A stretch of 64,000 bases of DNA from NCBI RefSeq assembly GCF_031426495.1, contig NZ_JANPLK010000059.1:1-64000 (forward strand), read 5' to 3'. Positions 24,788-34,124 of this stretch are shown piece after piece. Under the pieces are notes generated by a model. It did not search any database. It had not been told where the DNA came from and was given only the letters and a program-made list of their open reading frames with translations. Source of the DNA: Gemmatimonas sp. (GTDB lineage Bacteria; Gemmatimonadota; Gemmatimonadetes; Gemmatimonadales; Gemmatimonadaceae). How positions within the stretch are numbered: position 1 is the first letter of the stretch; every line of letters starts with the position of its first letter. The translations under genes were made by a program, and so were the position numbers.

Positions 24788-25262
24788 CGTCGCACCCGTG
24801 AAGAGCGAGACGACGGTAGAACGGACATCCGACCGCGACGTCGTCGTCACCCGCACCGTGAACGGTCCGGCTCGTCTCGTGTTCAAGGCATTCACCGAGG
24901 CCGATCTGTTCCGACAGTGGTGGGTGCCACGCTCGTACGGGCTCAATCTGCTGTCATGCGAGATGGACGTGCGCGTGGGCGGTGAGTACCGTTTGGTCTT
25001 CCAACACGAAGAGTCGACCATGGCGTTCTTCGGCACGTACGTCGAAGTGACACCGCACTCGCGTCTCGTGTGGACGAACGAGGAAAGCGATGGCGGCGTG
25101 ACCGTGACCACGGTGACGTTCAGTGAAGTCGACGGTCGGACGGTCGTGGTCGTGCACGATCTCTACCCGTCGAAGGAAGCGCTTGACGCCTCCTCCGGAT
25201 CGTCTGGTGCGATGCCTGAGGCGTTCGACCAACTCGACGAACTGCTCGCCAGCCTGGGATAA
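24765..25262 (+). CDS. SRPBCC/AHSA1-family protein
   Basis: 165 residues. RTVNGPARLVFKAFTEADL, FRQWWVP, VRVGGEYRLVF and HSRLVWTNEE, followed by a C-terminal helix, are the AHSA1-like START fold. The fold binds hydrophobic ligands. AGGAGAG precedes ATG 24765 inside the repressor gene. The ArsR/SRPBCC pairing is widespread; ligand and purpose are unknown. Confidence 0.85.
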   Translation: MDKSTGSSVAPVKSETTVERTSDRDVVVTRTVNGPARLVFKAFTEADLFRQWWVPRSYGLNLLSCEMDVRVGGEYRLVFQHEESTMAFFGTYVEVTPHSRLVWTNEESDGGVTVTTVTFSEVDGRTVVVVHDLYPSKEALDASSGSSGAMPEAFDQLDELLASLG

Positions 25263-25284
25263 ACCACCACACCATAGCGCGTCC

Positions 25285-25851
25285 ATGGGAATCCTGACCT
25301 TCAGCCTCAACCTCTCCCTCGACGGTTGTGTCGACCACCGCGAGGGGATCGCCGACGACGAGACGCACGCGTTCTTCACCAATCTCATGAACGCGAGCGG
25401 CGCGATGCTGTGGGGTCGCGTCACGTATGAGATGATGGAGAGCTACTGGCCGGCGGTCGCGCGCGGCGACGTCGAGGCGCCGCCGGCGATCCGCGAGTGG
25501 GCGGTGCAACTGGAGGCCAAGCCCAAGTACGTCGTGTCGAAGACACGCACGGAGTTTCCGTGGACGAACAGCCATCACATCGCCGGCGACCTGCGCGCGG
25601 GCGTACAGCAGCTCAAGGACGCGACTCCGGCCGGCGTGCTTGTCGGGAGCGGTACGCTCGCGACCGAGTTGGATCGGCTTGATCTGATCGACGAGTACGT
25701 GTTCCTCGTGCACCCCCGGATCGCCGGGCACGGCCCGACCTTGTACCAGAGCGGACTGCCCAGCACGCGACGCCTCGACCTCGTCACGGCCACGCCGCTG
25801 CGCTGCGGCGCAGTGGTGATGCACTATCGGCGCGCGCAGCCCGACACGTAA
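25285..25851 (+). CDS. Dihydrofolate-reductase-like (RibD C-terminal) protein
   Basis: 188 residues from ATG 25285. GILTFSLNLSLDGCVDHREG is the first strand, MLWGRVTYEMMESYWP the loop, and VLVGSGTLATELDRLDLIDE the C-terminal nucleotide-binding region, as in RibD_C-type NADPH reductases. Likely a small-molecule reductase of unknown substrate. The gene lies 22 bases after the SRPBCC gene, in the same operon. Confidence 0.8.
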   Translation: MGILTFSLNLSLDGCVDHREGIADDETHAFFTNLMNASGAMLWGRVTYEMMESYWPAVARGDVEAPPAIREWAVQLEAKPKYVVSKTRTEFPWTNSHHIAGDLRAGVQQLKDATPAGVLVGSGTLATELDRLDLIDEYVFLVHPRIAGHGPTLYQSGLPSTRRLDLVTATPLRCGAVVMHYRRAQPDT

Positions 25852-25869
25852 CAACGACGACTCCCTTCG

Positions 25870-26409
25870 ATGAACGACACGCGTTCACTCTTGCAGCACT
25901 TCCTCGCGGCCATCGCCTATCGCACGCAAAAAGCGCTACGCGAAGCACCGCACGACTTCGCGGACTTTCGCGCCGGCACGCACGTGCGGACACCGCACGA
26001 GCTGCTCTGGCACATGACCGGTGTGATCGGCTATGCGCGCACCATGCTGCATGGCGGCGACTTCGCTCCGCCGCGCTTGCCGACCTTCGCTGAGGAGGTC
26101 GCGCGATTTCACGTCACGCTCGGTGCGCTGCGCGATGACTTCGCCGACGCGTCACTGCAGGCGACGATCAGTGATGCGCAGTTTCTGCATGGTCCGCTGG
26201 CCGATGCCATGACGCATGCAGGGCAGTTGGCACTGCTGCGGCGACTGGCCGGCGCGCCTGTTCCGTCGGAGAATTTCATCCACGCGGCGGTGGATGCAGC
26301 GAACGTGGGTGAGAAGCAGGCACTACCGGAGGCGCCCGATGCGTGGTGGCGACCGGATCAACCGCCGCTGCCGCCAGCACCGAACCCGTTGGAGGCTAGC
26401 TCCCAATGA
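25870..26409 (+). CDS. DinB-family protein
   Basis: 179 residues from ATG 25870. THVRTPHELLWHMTGVIGYA carries the first metal His, and ADAMTHAGQLALLRRLAG the C-terminal His. The DinB/DUF664 fold may act as a mycothiol- or bacillithiol-like thiol transferase, which is family knowledge only. Its stop overlaps the next ATG (ATGA). Fourth gene of the operon. Confidence 0.75.
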   Translation: MNDTRSLLQHFLAAIAYRTQKALREAPHDFADFRAGTHVRTPHELLWHMTGVIGYARTMLHGGDFAPPRLPTFAEEVARFHVTLGALRDDFADASLQATISDAQFLHGPLADAMTHAGQLALLRRLAGAPVPSENFIHAAVDAANVGEKQALPEAPDAWWRPDQPPLPPAPNPLEASSQ

Positions 26410-26903
26410 ATCGATTCACCCCCGTCCGTTGGTCACTGCTGGCAGCGCTCCTCGCGAGCGCGTGCGGTGGTCCGACGCCCGCGACCAGCCGTGCCGACCA
26501 GTTGCCCTTCGATCTGGACGCAACACGGCGCCTCATCACGCAGCAGAACGCGCGCTTCACTGCGGCGCACGTCGCGGGCGACCTTGCGACGATCGACTCG
26601 ATGTTTGCTCCGGACGCCAAGTCCTTTCCGCCCGGTGCCAACGCGGTGTCCGGCCTCCCGGCCCTGCACGCCTTCACCGTGGAGTACCTCAAGGCCGGTG
26701 TCACGGAGTTTCGCGAGCAGACCACGGACTTCTACGGAAATGCGGAGTACGTGGTGGACGCTGGCACCTACGTCGTGACCTACGGCCCCGCGCACGCGAC
26801 CGAGCGCGGCAAGTATCTGAACGTATGGACGCAGGTCAACGGAAATTGGAAGATCAAGGCGAACATGTGGAACACCGACGCACCCGATCCAACATCGAAG
26901 TGA
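26406..26903 (+). CDS. NTF2-like (DUF4440) lipoprotein
   Basis: 165 residues. MNRFTPVRWSLLAALLASAC is the lipoprotein signal. The mature part is the cone-shaped NTF2-like fold: ARFTAAHVAGDLATIDSMFA, PDAKSFPPGANAVSGLPAL and VNGNWKIKANMWNTD. DUF4440 proteins bind small ligands. It is the last gene of the ArsR operon and is coupled by a four-base overlap. Confidence 0.8.
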   Translation: MNRFTPVRWSLLAALLASACGGPTPATSRADQLPFDLDATRRLITQQNARFTAAHVAGDLATIDSMFAPDAKSFPPGANAVSGLPALHAFTVEYLKAGVTEFREQTTDFYGNAEYVVDAGTYVVTYGPAHATERGKYLNVWTQVNGNWKIKANMWNTDAPDPTSK

Positions 26904-26959
26904 ATGGTCGATACCCGCGGCGGTCAGCCGACCCACTGAACGCGCGCTGCACCTGGGAT

Positions 26960-27475
26960 ATGGCCAGCGTGAACTCCGAGAGTGGCGACAGCAGAGTCCT
27001 CCGCATCACCCGCGAGCGCTTTGGGGCGTTCGTTGAGTCGCTCGAGGAGCTCTCCGGCGGGCTTGTGGTGACGCAGCATGACATCGTCACCGTTGTTCTG
27101 TCCCCGCACGTGCTCCTTTTGCCCGTACCGGAGGCACTCGGTACGTATGCCGTGAGCGTCTTCGACAATGGCTTGACGGCGCTCGCCTGGGACGACGGCA
27201 CCATGGTACAGTGCATGTCGGGTGACTCGCTTCGCACGATGGGCGGAATCACAAACGGTCGCGATTCGGTGTTCAAACTGCGTGGGCTCGATATGGTGAT
27301 GTTATGCACGCTGGGGCAGAATCGTGCAGCCGATCGGTGGGTCGCCCACGTCGACGGGTTCCTGAGCGAGGCGCATACGTTCATCGTGCACGTCAGCAGC
27401 CTGCACGTCGAGCAGCGGGATCTGTTCCTGGGGTGTCTGCGATCGCTTGCCGTCTCGCCCAATCAGGCTGTGTAG
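26960..27475 (+). CDS. Hypothetical cytoplasmic protein (171 aa)
   Basis: From ATG 26960. Sequences such as RVLRITRERFGAFVESLEEL, VSVFDNGLTALAWDDGT and VEQRDLFLGCLRSLAVSPN indicate an alpha/beta protein without signal or membrane segments. No family is recognised. No good ribosome site is seen, and a longer frame to the left runs through upstream genes and is not meaningful. Confidence 0.45.
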   Translation: MASVNSESGDSRVLRITRERFGAFVESLEELSGGLVVTQHDIVTVVLSPHVLLLPVPEALGTYAVSVFDNGLTALAWDDGTMVQCMSGDSLRTMGGITNGRDSVFKLRGLDMVMLCTLGQNRAADRWVAHVDGFLSEAHTFIVHVSSLHVEQRDLFLGCLRSLAVSPNQAV

Positions 27476-27601
27476 GTGCGAGGGGCCGATGCCATTGGGT
27501 GGGCAGACCGAACAATGTGACGAAGCGGCGCAATCGCGAGTTTCTGAATGAAGATCTGCTGGCCGTGTATGTTCTGATCCATCTATGAGCACCGGAGCTC
27601 C

Positions 27602-28843
27602 ATGATTCAGCAAGCCGCTGTGTTGCGCGCACCCCTCGGGTCGCGACGGCAGGAGCCGGCGACACGCGCCCGATTGCTCCTGCTCGCGACGCTCGCGGTA
27701 GTCGTTGCTGGGTGTCGCGAGGCCGCCAGTCCGCAGCGCGTGAGCCGTCGCGTCGTCGGCGACACCACATTCGTGTTGTCACCGGCAGACGGGGTCGAGG
27801 GCCCGATTCGTTTGGCCGAGTCGCTACGCATCACCGAGCCGACGCTCGATTTCAGTAGAGTAGACGCGGGCGCGTTTGGGCCGAGCGGCACGATCTGGAT
27901 CTTCGACGCCGCTGGTCCGCATGGTGCGACCATTCACGTGGTCGATTCACTCGGCCGCACCTCGACGCCCGCGGGACGCGAGGGCGAAGGCCCGGGCGAG
28001 TACCGAGCGCCACTGCGGATCTTCCGCTTGGCGGACAGCACGATGTTGGTGAAAGAGATGTCCACCACACGTGCTGTGCTGTTCAGTGGCGCGGGGGCGG
28101 TGCTCTCGACCATTGCCTTACCCCCGAAGGTCGCGGGTGGGTGGGTCGTTACGCCGGATACTACCGGTGGTTGGTTCATCACCGTCTCGTTCGAAGACAA
28201 CACGCCGAGTCGCATTGGCCGATTTGGCTGGCTGCATTTCGATCACGCGGGCAACGTCATCGACACGGTACACCCACCAACCTACATGCTTTCTGAACCG
28301 ACACCGGACGGTATCGCACCGGGTCGCATTCGCACGGTTGGGAGGGATGGTTCGGTGCTGACAACCGTCCCCGGTCCGAATCGTGTGACGCGGTATGCGC
28401 TGGATCACTCTGTGCTGGTGATGGAGTGGCCCGGGCTGCCGCCCGAATACGGCGACGCCGAACGTGCCGACATGCAAGTCGTGGAAGATCGAATGCGCGA
28501 GTTGTTCGGCGAGGCAAAACGCGCGCTGCCCACCCGTAAGCAACCGGCGAATCGAATCCTCACCGATGGCAGCGGCAACCTCTGGGTTCAGTTGTCCACT
28601 GTTGGCGAGCGAATTCCGGATGAAGAGTTGTCGAAAGATCAGGGGCCGCTGACGGTCAAGTGGCGCGAACCCGATCGGTGGGCCGCCTTTCACCGAGATG
28701 GAACGCTGCGTTTCGTCGTGGACCTACCGCCTCACGCGAGGCTACTTGATCGTGAGGGAGATCGATTGCTGGGCGTTGTCGCCGATGATACCGGTGCCGA
28801 GCAGGTGGTCGTCTGGCGAATTGTTTCGCGTGCGGGCCGATAG
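27602..28843 (+). CDS. Six-bladed beta-propeller lipoprotein
   Basis: 413 residues from ATG 27602. RARLLLLATLAVVVAGC is the lipoprotein signal with Cys near 38. GREGEGPGEYRAPLRIFRLA and PSGTIWIFDAAGPHG are the propeller signature shared with the gene at 13146. TDGSGNLWVQLS and HRDGTLRFVVDLPPHARL complete the later blades. Probably a surface or periplasmic binding protein of unknown ligand. Confidence 0.75.
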   Translation: MIQQAAVLRAPLGSRRQEPATRARLLLLATLAVVVAGCREAASPQRVSRRVVGDTTFVLSPADGVEGPIRLAESLRITEPTLDFSRVDAGAFGPSGTIWIFDAAGPHGATIHVVDSLGRTSTPAGREGEGPGEYRAPLRIFRLADSTMLVKEMSTTRAVLFSGAGAVLSTIALPPKVAGGWVVTPDTTGGWFITVSFEDNTPSRIGRFGWLHFDHAGNVIDTVHPPTYMLSEPTPDGIAPGRIRTVGRDGSVLTTVPGPNRVTRYALDHSVLVMEWPGLPPEYGDAERADMQVVEDRMRELFGEAKRALPTRKQPANRILTDGSGNLWVQLSTVGERIPDEELSKDQGPLTVKWREPDRWAAFHRDGTLRFVVDLPPHARLLDREGDRLLGVVADDTGAEQVVVWRIVSRAGR

Positions 28844-28902
28844 ATCTACGCAGTGCGGCATGGCTCACCACGTACCTCGTTGTTCCGACATCGTATGTCC
28901 TG

Positions 28903-29073
28903 ATGGCAATCTTTCTGGCTTCGGAGTCGAACGCACCGGGCATCCTCGTGCCGCGTGGCACGACGCTGCCGATGCGGGGGCCGATCGTGGGCGCGTTGGC
29001 GGGCAACGTCCTGAAAGGGTTCCGCGTCGAACTGGACTACGCGCACGAGACGCTGTATCTGTCGAGGCCGTGA
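28903..29073 (+). pseudogene. C-terminal remnant of a retropepsin-like aspartyl protease
   Basis: The 56-residue frame contains VGALAGNVLKGFRVELDYAH and ETLYLSRP at the end. This matches the last strands of exported retropepsin-like aspartic proteases (GNVL-GFRVxLDY-xTLYL). The catalytic D-T/S-G segments are absent. The start at 28903 is formal only. Confidence 0.45.
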
Positions 29074-29161
29074 CGGATACGTTGCAAGCCGTGATCGCTC
29101 TGCTACCCACGTGCGGTCTCGCCCACGTCGTTGCATCACACCGACTGAGGAGGGATAGCGC

Positions 29162-29842
29162 GTGCTCGTCGTTGCGCTCCGGCTGATGGCCGACGCTACA
29201 CTCGTGGCGCTGATGCTTTTCGCGTCGGCCGGCACGCTCGCGTGGTGGCGCGCTTGGGTGCTGCTCGGGGTGTTGATGGTGGTCCGCGTCGCTGGTGCGG
29301 CGATGATTGCCCGTGTCAGCCCCACGTTGTTGCGCGAGCGCGCGCGACTCCCGCTGCATGGCGAACAGCCGACAACCGATCGCGTGCTGCTGCTCGCGGT
29401 GTTGGCCACGGGGTTTCTCGGGCTGCCGCTTCTCGCGGGACTCGATGTGCACCGGTGGCACGTGCTCCCGCCCCCCGCGCCTTGGCTTAACAGTGTCGGC
29501 TTGGTGCTCTTCGTGCTCGGCTGGGGCCTCAAGCAGGTCGCGCTCCGAGCGAATGCGTTCGCAACTACGGTGGTCCGACTGCAGACGGAACGAGCGCACG
29601 CGGTCGTGGACGCTGGGGTGTACGCCGTGGTTCGGCATCCGTTCTACGCGGCCGATCCACTGATCCTGGTCGGGCTCGGCCTGTGGTTGCAATCGTCTGC
29701 GGCGGCGCTGGCGGCGGTCGTCCCGGTGCTGTTCATGGTGCTCCGGCTGCAGCTCGAGGAGCGCTTCCTGCTCCGGGCGCTTCCCGGCTACGCTGAATAC
29801 GTGACGCGCGTGCCGCATCGCCTCGTGCCAGGCGTTTGGTAG
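29162..29842 (+). CDS. ICMT/phospholipid-methyltransferase-like membrane protein
   Basis: 226 residues from GTG 29162, with GAGGAGGG upstream. Five to six hydrophobic segments are followed by the methyltransferase signature GVYAVVRHPFYAADPLILVG and the C-terminal LEERFLLRALPGYAEYVTRV. R-H-P and E-E are the conserved SAM-binding positions of isoprenylcysteine carboxyl methyltransferase-like enzymes. Substrate: a lipid or a small hydrophobic molecule; not predictable. Confidence 0.8.
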   Translation: MLVVALRLMADATLVALMLFASAGTLAWWRAWVLLGVLMVVRVAGAAMIARVSPTLLRERARLPLHGEQPTTDRVLLLAVLATGFLGLPLLAGLDVHRWHVLPPPAPWLNSVGLVLFVLGWGLKQVALRANAFATTVVRLQTERAHAVVDAGVYAVVRHPFYAADPLILVGLGLWLQSSAAALAAVVPVLFMVLRLQLEERFLLRALPGYAEYVTRVPHRLVPGVW

Positions 29843-30035
29843 GAGGTTTTGTTTGTCCCTCACGCTTTGACCGTACTTCACGACGGACGTGCTCCGCTTG
29901 ATCGGTGCCTTCCCCGGTCGGTGAAGGATCGAGACGCGGCCCCCGGGTCGCCACGCCACAGAAACGCCGAACACGGTGCCGACGTAGGCCTGACATCGGG
30001 ACGTCTTGGCACACAATGCACCCCTCTGGCACACG

Positions 30036-31310
30036 ATGAAGCGATTCTTGGTGGCGGCGGTAGCGATGCTAGTGTGGACCGGTGTCGCCGGATACGGCGC
30101 CATTGCGGGTTGGTGGCTCCGGCCGATCGCGCCCCGCGGCGACGCGCAGGCGTTCATGCAGGCGGTAACGGCGCGAGCCGCGGCGGAGAGCAAGGGTAAT
30201 ATCGCGCTTGTCTTGCTCCGCCACGGCGACGTGTATGCGGAGTTGTACACGCCTTCGATCGATCCCGTGGATCGGGACACCCGCTTTCCATTAGCGTCGA
30301 TGAGCAAGTGGTTCACTGCTTACGCCGTGCTGCAACTGGTGCAAGCGGGCCGCGTCGACTTGGATGCACCCGTAGCGACCTATCTCACGCAGTGGCAGCT
30401 GCCGGCGGGCCCCTTCGACGCGCAACAGGTCACGAGCCGTCGACTGTTGTCGCACACCGCCGGCCTCACGGATGGCCTAGGGTTTGGCGACTACCAGCCG
30501 ACTGAATCCTTACCCCCGATGTCGGAGACGCTGCGCCATCCGCGAGCCTCTGCCGACTCCGCTGTCGCCATCGTCGTGGGCCGCCGTCCGGGCGGCGGGT
30601 TTCAGTACTCGGGCGGCGGCTATTTGATACTTCAAGCATTGCTGGAGGACGTCACTGGCATGCCCTTCGTGACGTGGATGCAGGACTCGGTCTTCCGCCC
30701 GATCGGCATGCACCGCGCGACCTACGCCTACCTCGGCTCGCTGGACAACGTGTCCCGGTCGTTCGACGCGCGTGGGGCACTCGTGCCGACCTATCGCTAT
30801 GCGGCGGCCGGCGCCACCGGACTGTCGGCATCGGCGCGTGACCTTATCGCGTTTGCGCAGGCCAATGTGCAGGCCAATCGGCGCGCGAACGTGCCGCTGC
30901 GAAGCGCTACACTGGAACGCATGCGACAGCCGCATGGCCGCCAGTTCGGCCTCGACATCTGGGGGCTCGGCGTGGCGCTCTTTGCGCCAACGGCGAGTGG
31001 CGCGTACGTGTACGGTCACGATGGGAGCAACGCGCCGGCCATCAACAGCGCCATGCGGATCAACCCCGACAACGGGGACGCGGTGATCGTGCTGGTCACG
31101 GGGAACCCCACGTTGGCCACTGCGATCGGCGGCGAATGGACACTCTGGCAAACCGGCGTCGTCGATTTCTTGTCGATCGAGCGTGCCGCGCGATCGGCGC
31201 TGGTGCCGTGGCTGCTTGGATTCGTGACCATGGCCGCGCTGCGGCGATGGCGGGTGGTGCACCGCCGTCGCACAACCACACCGTTCAAGGTCGCTACGGA
31301 ATGTCTCTGA
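30036..31310 (+). CDS. Exported class C beta-lactamase-fold hydrolase
   Basis: 424 residues from ATG 30036. MKRFLVAAVAMLVWTGVAGY is an N-terminal signal or anchor. LASMSKWFTAYAVLQL holds the catalytic S-x-x-K (SMSK). YSGGGY takes the place of the Y-x-N motif (Asn replaced by Gly), and HDGSN the H/K-x-G motif. The C-terminus has a membrane segment. It may be an esterase or D-Ala-D-Ala peptidase-like enzyme rather than a resistance enzyme. Confidence 0.75.
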   Translation: MKRFLVAAVAMLVWTGVAGYGAIAGWWLRPIAPRGDAQAFMQAVTARAAAESKGNIALVLLRHGDVYAELYTPSIDPVDRDTRFPLASMSKWFTAYAVLQLVQAGRVDLDAPVATYLTQWQLPAGPFDAQQVTSRRLLSHTAGLTDGLGFGDYQPTESLPPMSETLRHPRASADSAVAIVVGRRPGGGFQYSGGGYLILQALLEDVTGMPFVTWMQDSVFRPIGMHRATYAYLGSLDNVSRSFDARGALVPTYRYAAAGATGLSASARDLIAFAQANVQANRRANVPLRSATLERMRQPHGRQFGLDIWGLGVALFAPTASGAYVYGHDGSNAPAINSAMRINPDNGDAVIVLVTGNPTLATAIGGEWTLWQTGVVDFLSIERAARSALVPWLLGFVTMAALRRWRVVHRRRTTTPFKVATECL

Positions 31311-31438
31311 GATTGCTTGTTGACGGGTACGCCGTTGGCATCCCGCTCACCGATCTGACGCGCGCCGGCGACTGACGCCGGAGTTCGGCGCCTGCTCGTC
31401 GTCGAGCGGAACCGGGACGGCATGCTTGTGGTACACTT

Positions 31439-31457
31439 CCTCCGAGGATTTCGGAGG
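31439..31457 (+). promoter_or_regulatory. Inverted repeat upstream of esterase-like gene
   Basis: CCTCCGA-GGATT-TCGGAGG is a perfect 7-bp inverted repeat 40 bases before ATG 31497. It could be an operator or an mRNA hairpin in the leader. Confidence 0.4.
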
Positions 31458-31496
31458 ACGCGGCAGTATTCACATTGTGGCCTGGAGATGATACGA

Positions 31497-33377
31497 ATGC
31501 GCTTCTCTCGATGTGTCCTCGCGGCGGTGTTCTCCGTCGTCGGCGCGTCCGCTGCCAGTGCGCAGCAACTCGTCAACCTCGGCTTCGAGACCCAGAACAC
31601 CGGGGGCAGGCCAAGTGGATGGGGCATGGGGGGCGACGGGTTCGAACTCGTTGCCGACTCCACGTCGCCACTGGCGGGGCGATTCAGCATGCGCACGCGA
31701 TGGATCGGACCCGCAGCGTACACCGAGGTCTCGCGCAAGTTTGCCGTGGCGAATCAGCCCTTTCCCGTGGCGCTCGCTGCCGGACGAAAGCTGCGCCTCA
31801 GCGGCTACATTCGCACCGAAGGCATCGCGACCGGATATGCCGGATTCTGGATGCGAGTGGACGGACCGAATGGCGCTCCGTCAATCGCCTTCGACAACAT
31901 GGGGACGCGCGGCGCCCGTGGCACGACACCGTGGACGCGTCACGTGATCGAACTGCCGGTCGACTCGGGCGCGGGGGCGATCTACCTGGGGCTGCTCCAT
32001 CCGGGCGACGGCACCGCGTGGTTCGACTCGATCACTGTCGAAGTGTTCGGCGAGCCCATGCCGCGGACGGTGATGTCGTACACACCTCCACCCCGCCCAG
32101 CCGAAGACATGTCGCGGCTGCTGACGGATGTCGAGTTGGCGGTGCCGCGCGACAGTGTGGTGGTTCCCGAAGACTCGGCGTACGCGACCTGGATGCGGGC
32201 CAACGCTCGTCCCATCCGGTCTCTGGGCGCTACCGACTTCTCGGACTTGCAGTTCTTCAAGCCGCTGCTCAACGGCAAGCGCATTGTGCAACTGGGCGAA
32301 AGTGGACACGGCGTCGCTGAGTTCAACCTGGCCAAGGTACGTCTCATCAAGTACCTGCACGAAGAGATGGGCTTCGACGTGATGGCGTTTGAAAGCTCGA
32401 CGTTCGAGTGTGATCGAGCGCGGAAGAACGTAGCGTCGCTGTCGGCGTTCGAGCTGATGCGCGCCTGCATCTTCGGCGTCTGGCACACGGAAGAAGTGGT
32501 ACCGCTATTCGAGTACATCAAGGAGACGCAGCGCACGAATCGTCCGCTGATCCTGGCCGGATTTGACGAGCAGACCAGTTCGCTCACGGCGAATGCGCGC
32601 CCTGGGTTTCTGCGTTCGCTGATATCGACCATCGACACGGCGTACGCCAGACACGTGTATGCAACGGACTCGGTCTTCCTCGCCAATCGGCGCCCGGAGT
32701 ACGTGTCCGCTAACAAGGACCGATTGGTCGCTTTCTACGATTCACTCGGCGCGTTCATCGCCACGCATCGGCGCGCGATCGAGGCTGCCCACCGCGATGA
32801 CCCCAACGCGGCGATGGTCGGGCGGCAGGCGGCGATCTCGATGACGTACTTTGTGCGCCAGCTCGCGGCGGGACTCAATCGGGACGGCACCGAGATCCGG
32901 GACCTCGGCATGGCCAACAATCTCGACTTTCTGCTCGATGAGCTGTATCCGGGCAAAAAGGTCATCGTGTGGGCGCACAACTTCCATATTCAGCATCGCG
33001 AGAACACGCGCGCGACGGCCACCGACTCGTCAATGCTGTCGACGCGCACCATGGGCACGTGGGTCGCCGAGCGTCATCGCCGCGAGCTATACACGATCGG
33101 GTTGTTCATGTACCGGGGGAATGCCGCGATGAACGATCGTCGGCCGTATCCGATCGCCCGTTCACGAATCGGTAGCTTCGAATCGATCTTGCATCAGGCG
33201 CCGTCGCGCTACGCGTACGTTGATTTTTCACGCGCACGTCGCGAGCGCGGCACCGAGTGGATGTGGAATCGTATCACGGGACTGTCGTGGGGCACGCAGC
33301 CGGAGCAGTTCGTGCCCCGCGACGAGTACGATGGCGTGTTGTTCATCGATCGCGTGCACCCGCCGCGGTATCGCTGA
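31497..33377 (+). CDS. Exported erythromycin-esterase-like protein with N-terminal beta domain
   Basis: 626 residues from ATG 31497 (GGAG nine bases upstream; ATG 31488 is an alternative). After the signal (CVLAAVFSVVGASAASAQQ), residues 25-190 form a carbohydrate-binding-like jelly roll (LVNLGFETQNTGGRPSGWGM). The catalytic part contains RIVQLGESGHGVAEFNLAKV, FDVMAFESSTFEC and VIVWAHNFHIQHREN, the G-E-x-x-H-G and A-H-x motifs of the Ere/SA1305 family. The family includes macrolide esterases, but exported members with such an extra domain usually have other unknown substrates. Confidence 0.8.
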   Translation: MRFSRCVLAAVFSVVGASAASAQQLVNLGFETQNTGGRPSGWGMGGDGFELVADSTSPLAGRFSMRTRWIGPAAYTEVSRKFAVANQPFPVALAAGRKLRLSGYIRTEGIATGYAGFWMRVDGPNGAPSIAFDNMGTRGARGTTPWTRHVIELPVDSGAGAIYLGLLHPGDGTAWFDSITVEVFGEPMPRTVMSYTPPPRPAEDMSRLLTDVELAVPRDSVVVPEDSAYATWMRANARPIRSLGATDFSDLQFFKPLLNGKRIVQLGESGHGVAEFNLAKVRLIKYLHEEMGFDVMAFESSTFECDRARKNVASLSAFELMRACIFGVWHTEEVVPLFEYIKETQRTNRPLILAGFDEQTSSLTANARPGFLRSLISTIDTAYARHVYATDSVFLANRRPEYVSANKDRLVAFYDSLGAFIATHRRAIEAAHRDDPNAAMVGRQAAISMTYFVRQLAAGLNRDGTEIRDLGMANNLDFLLDELYPGKKVIVWAHNFHIQHRENTRATATDSSMLSTRTMGTWVAERHRRELYTIGLFMYRGNAAMNDRRPYPIARSRIGSFESILHQAPSRYAYVDFSRARRERGTEWMWNRITGLSWGTQPEQFVPRDEYDGVLFIDRVHPPRYR

Positions 33378-33684
33378 CGAGACCGGGCCTCTCGACGAGC
33401 GCGTTGCGGCGGCTTCCGCCGGCGGTACCTTTGCTGTGTCGAACGAACCCGTCCACACGGTGTGTCACTTCAGCATGTTGGACCAGGTTCCGGAGCGTGC
33501 GAATGATTCCGCAGTGGGCGGTGCCGGAACTTGGTGATCAACCGTGGTGTTCCGCGTGGGCGCGCGAGGCGCTCACGGGGTGCCTGCGGGCCATGTGCGC
33601 AATCTGATGAACGGTAGAATCTCGCGTTGCAACTGGCGAGCGATTCTGGTGTAAGGCAGGTTCATCGCTTGCTGCGCGCCTCCG
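33378..33684 (+). other. 307-bp gap without a supported gene
   Basis: A GC-rich stem GGCGGCTTCCGCC near 33408 could be the terminator of the upstream gene, although no T run follows. The short frame 33503-33607 (MIPQWAVPELGDQPW) is not recognised. The N-terminal end of the truncated lspA would be expected here but is not found. Confidence 0.3.
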
Positions 33685-34086
33685 TTGCGTCTCATTCTGG
33701 TCCGGGTGACGCTGGCGTACAATCAAGGCGCGGCATTCTCGACGCACTTTGGCCCGTATCAGCGTTGGCTTTTGATCGCGTTTGCGGTCGCCATGTTGAT
33801 TGCGCTCACGTGGTGGTACCGTCCGGCGGCGCGTGCCGGACGGATGGCCATCGTTGGCTTGGCCTTGGTGACGGGTGGTGCCGTCGGCAATCTGATCGAT
33901 CGACTGCGCTCCAATCGCGGGGTGGTCGACTTTCTCGATCTGGGGGTCGGCGCGACGCGATTCTTCGTGTTCAATGTGGCCGATGCCGGGATCTCGGTTG
34001 GTGCGGTGTTGCTGCTATACGCGCTCTGGAACCATGAGCACGCTGGGAATGCCGGGCCACCTTCCGTGCGCGGGCTTGATGCCTAG
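33685..34086 (+). pseudogene. lspA: Signal peptidase II missing its N-terminus
   Basis: The frame includes VTLAYNQGAAFSTHFG, GGAVGNLIDRLRSNRGVVDF and FFVFNVADAGISVGAVLLLY, that is the conserved boxes of lipoprotein signal peptidase, with both catalytic Asp regions (VVDF, NVADAGIS). It starts only just before the first conserved box; the first transmembrane helix and the preceding region (about 30-40 residues of a usual 160) are absent. It is therefore a truncated copy, and a functional lspA is expected elsewhere. Confidence 0.7.
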
Positions 34087-34124
34087 CCTTGGGTTGTGTT
34101 CAAAAGGGCCTTCACGGGTTGCTC

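Noticed and set aside
28865..30316. Minus-strand frame of 483 codons
   Set aside because: It covers three + strand features with clear domains (retropepsin remnant, methyltransferase, start of hydrolase); composition is that of an antisense GC-rich frame.
30036..31310. Beta-lactam resistance gene
   Set aside because: The S-x-x-K and H-x-G motifs occur in many esterases and peptidases of the same fold, and the Y-x-N motif is altered, so a resistance role is not supported.
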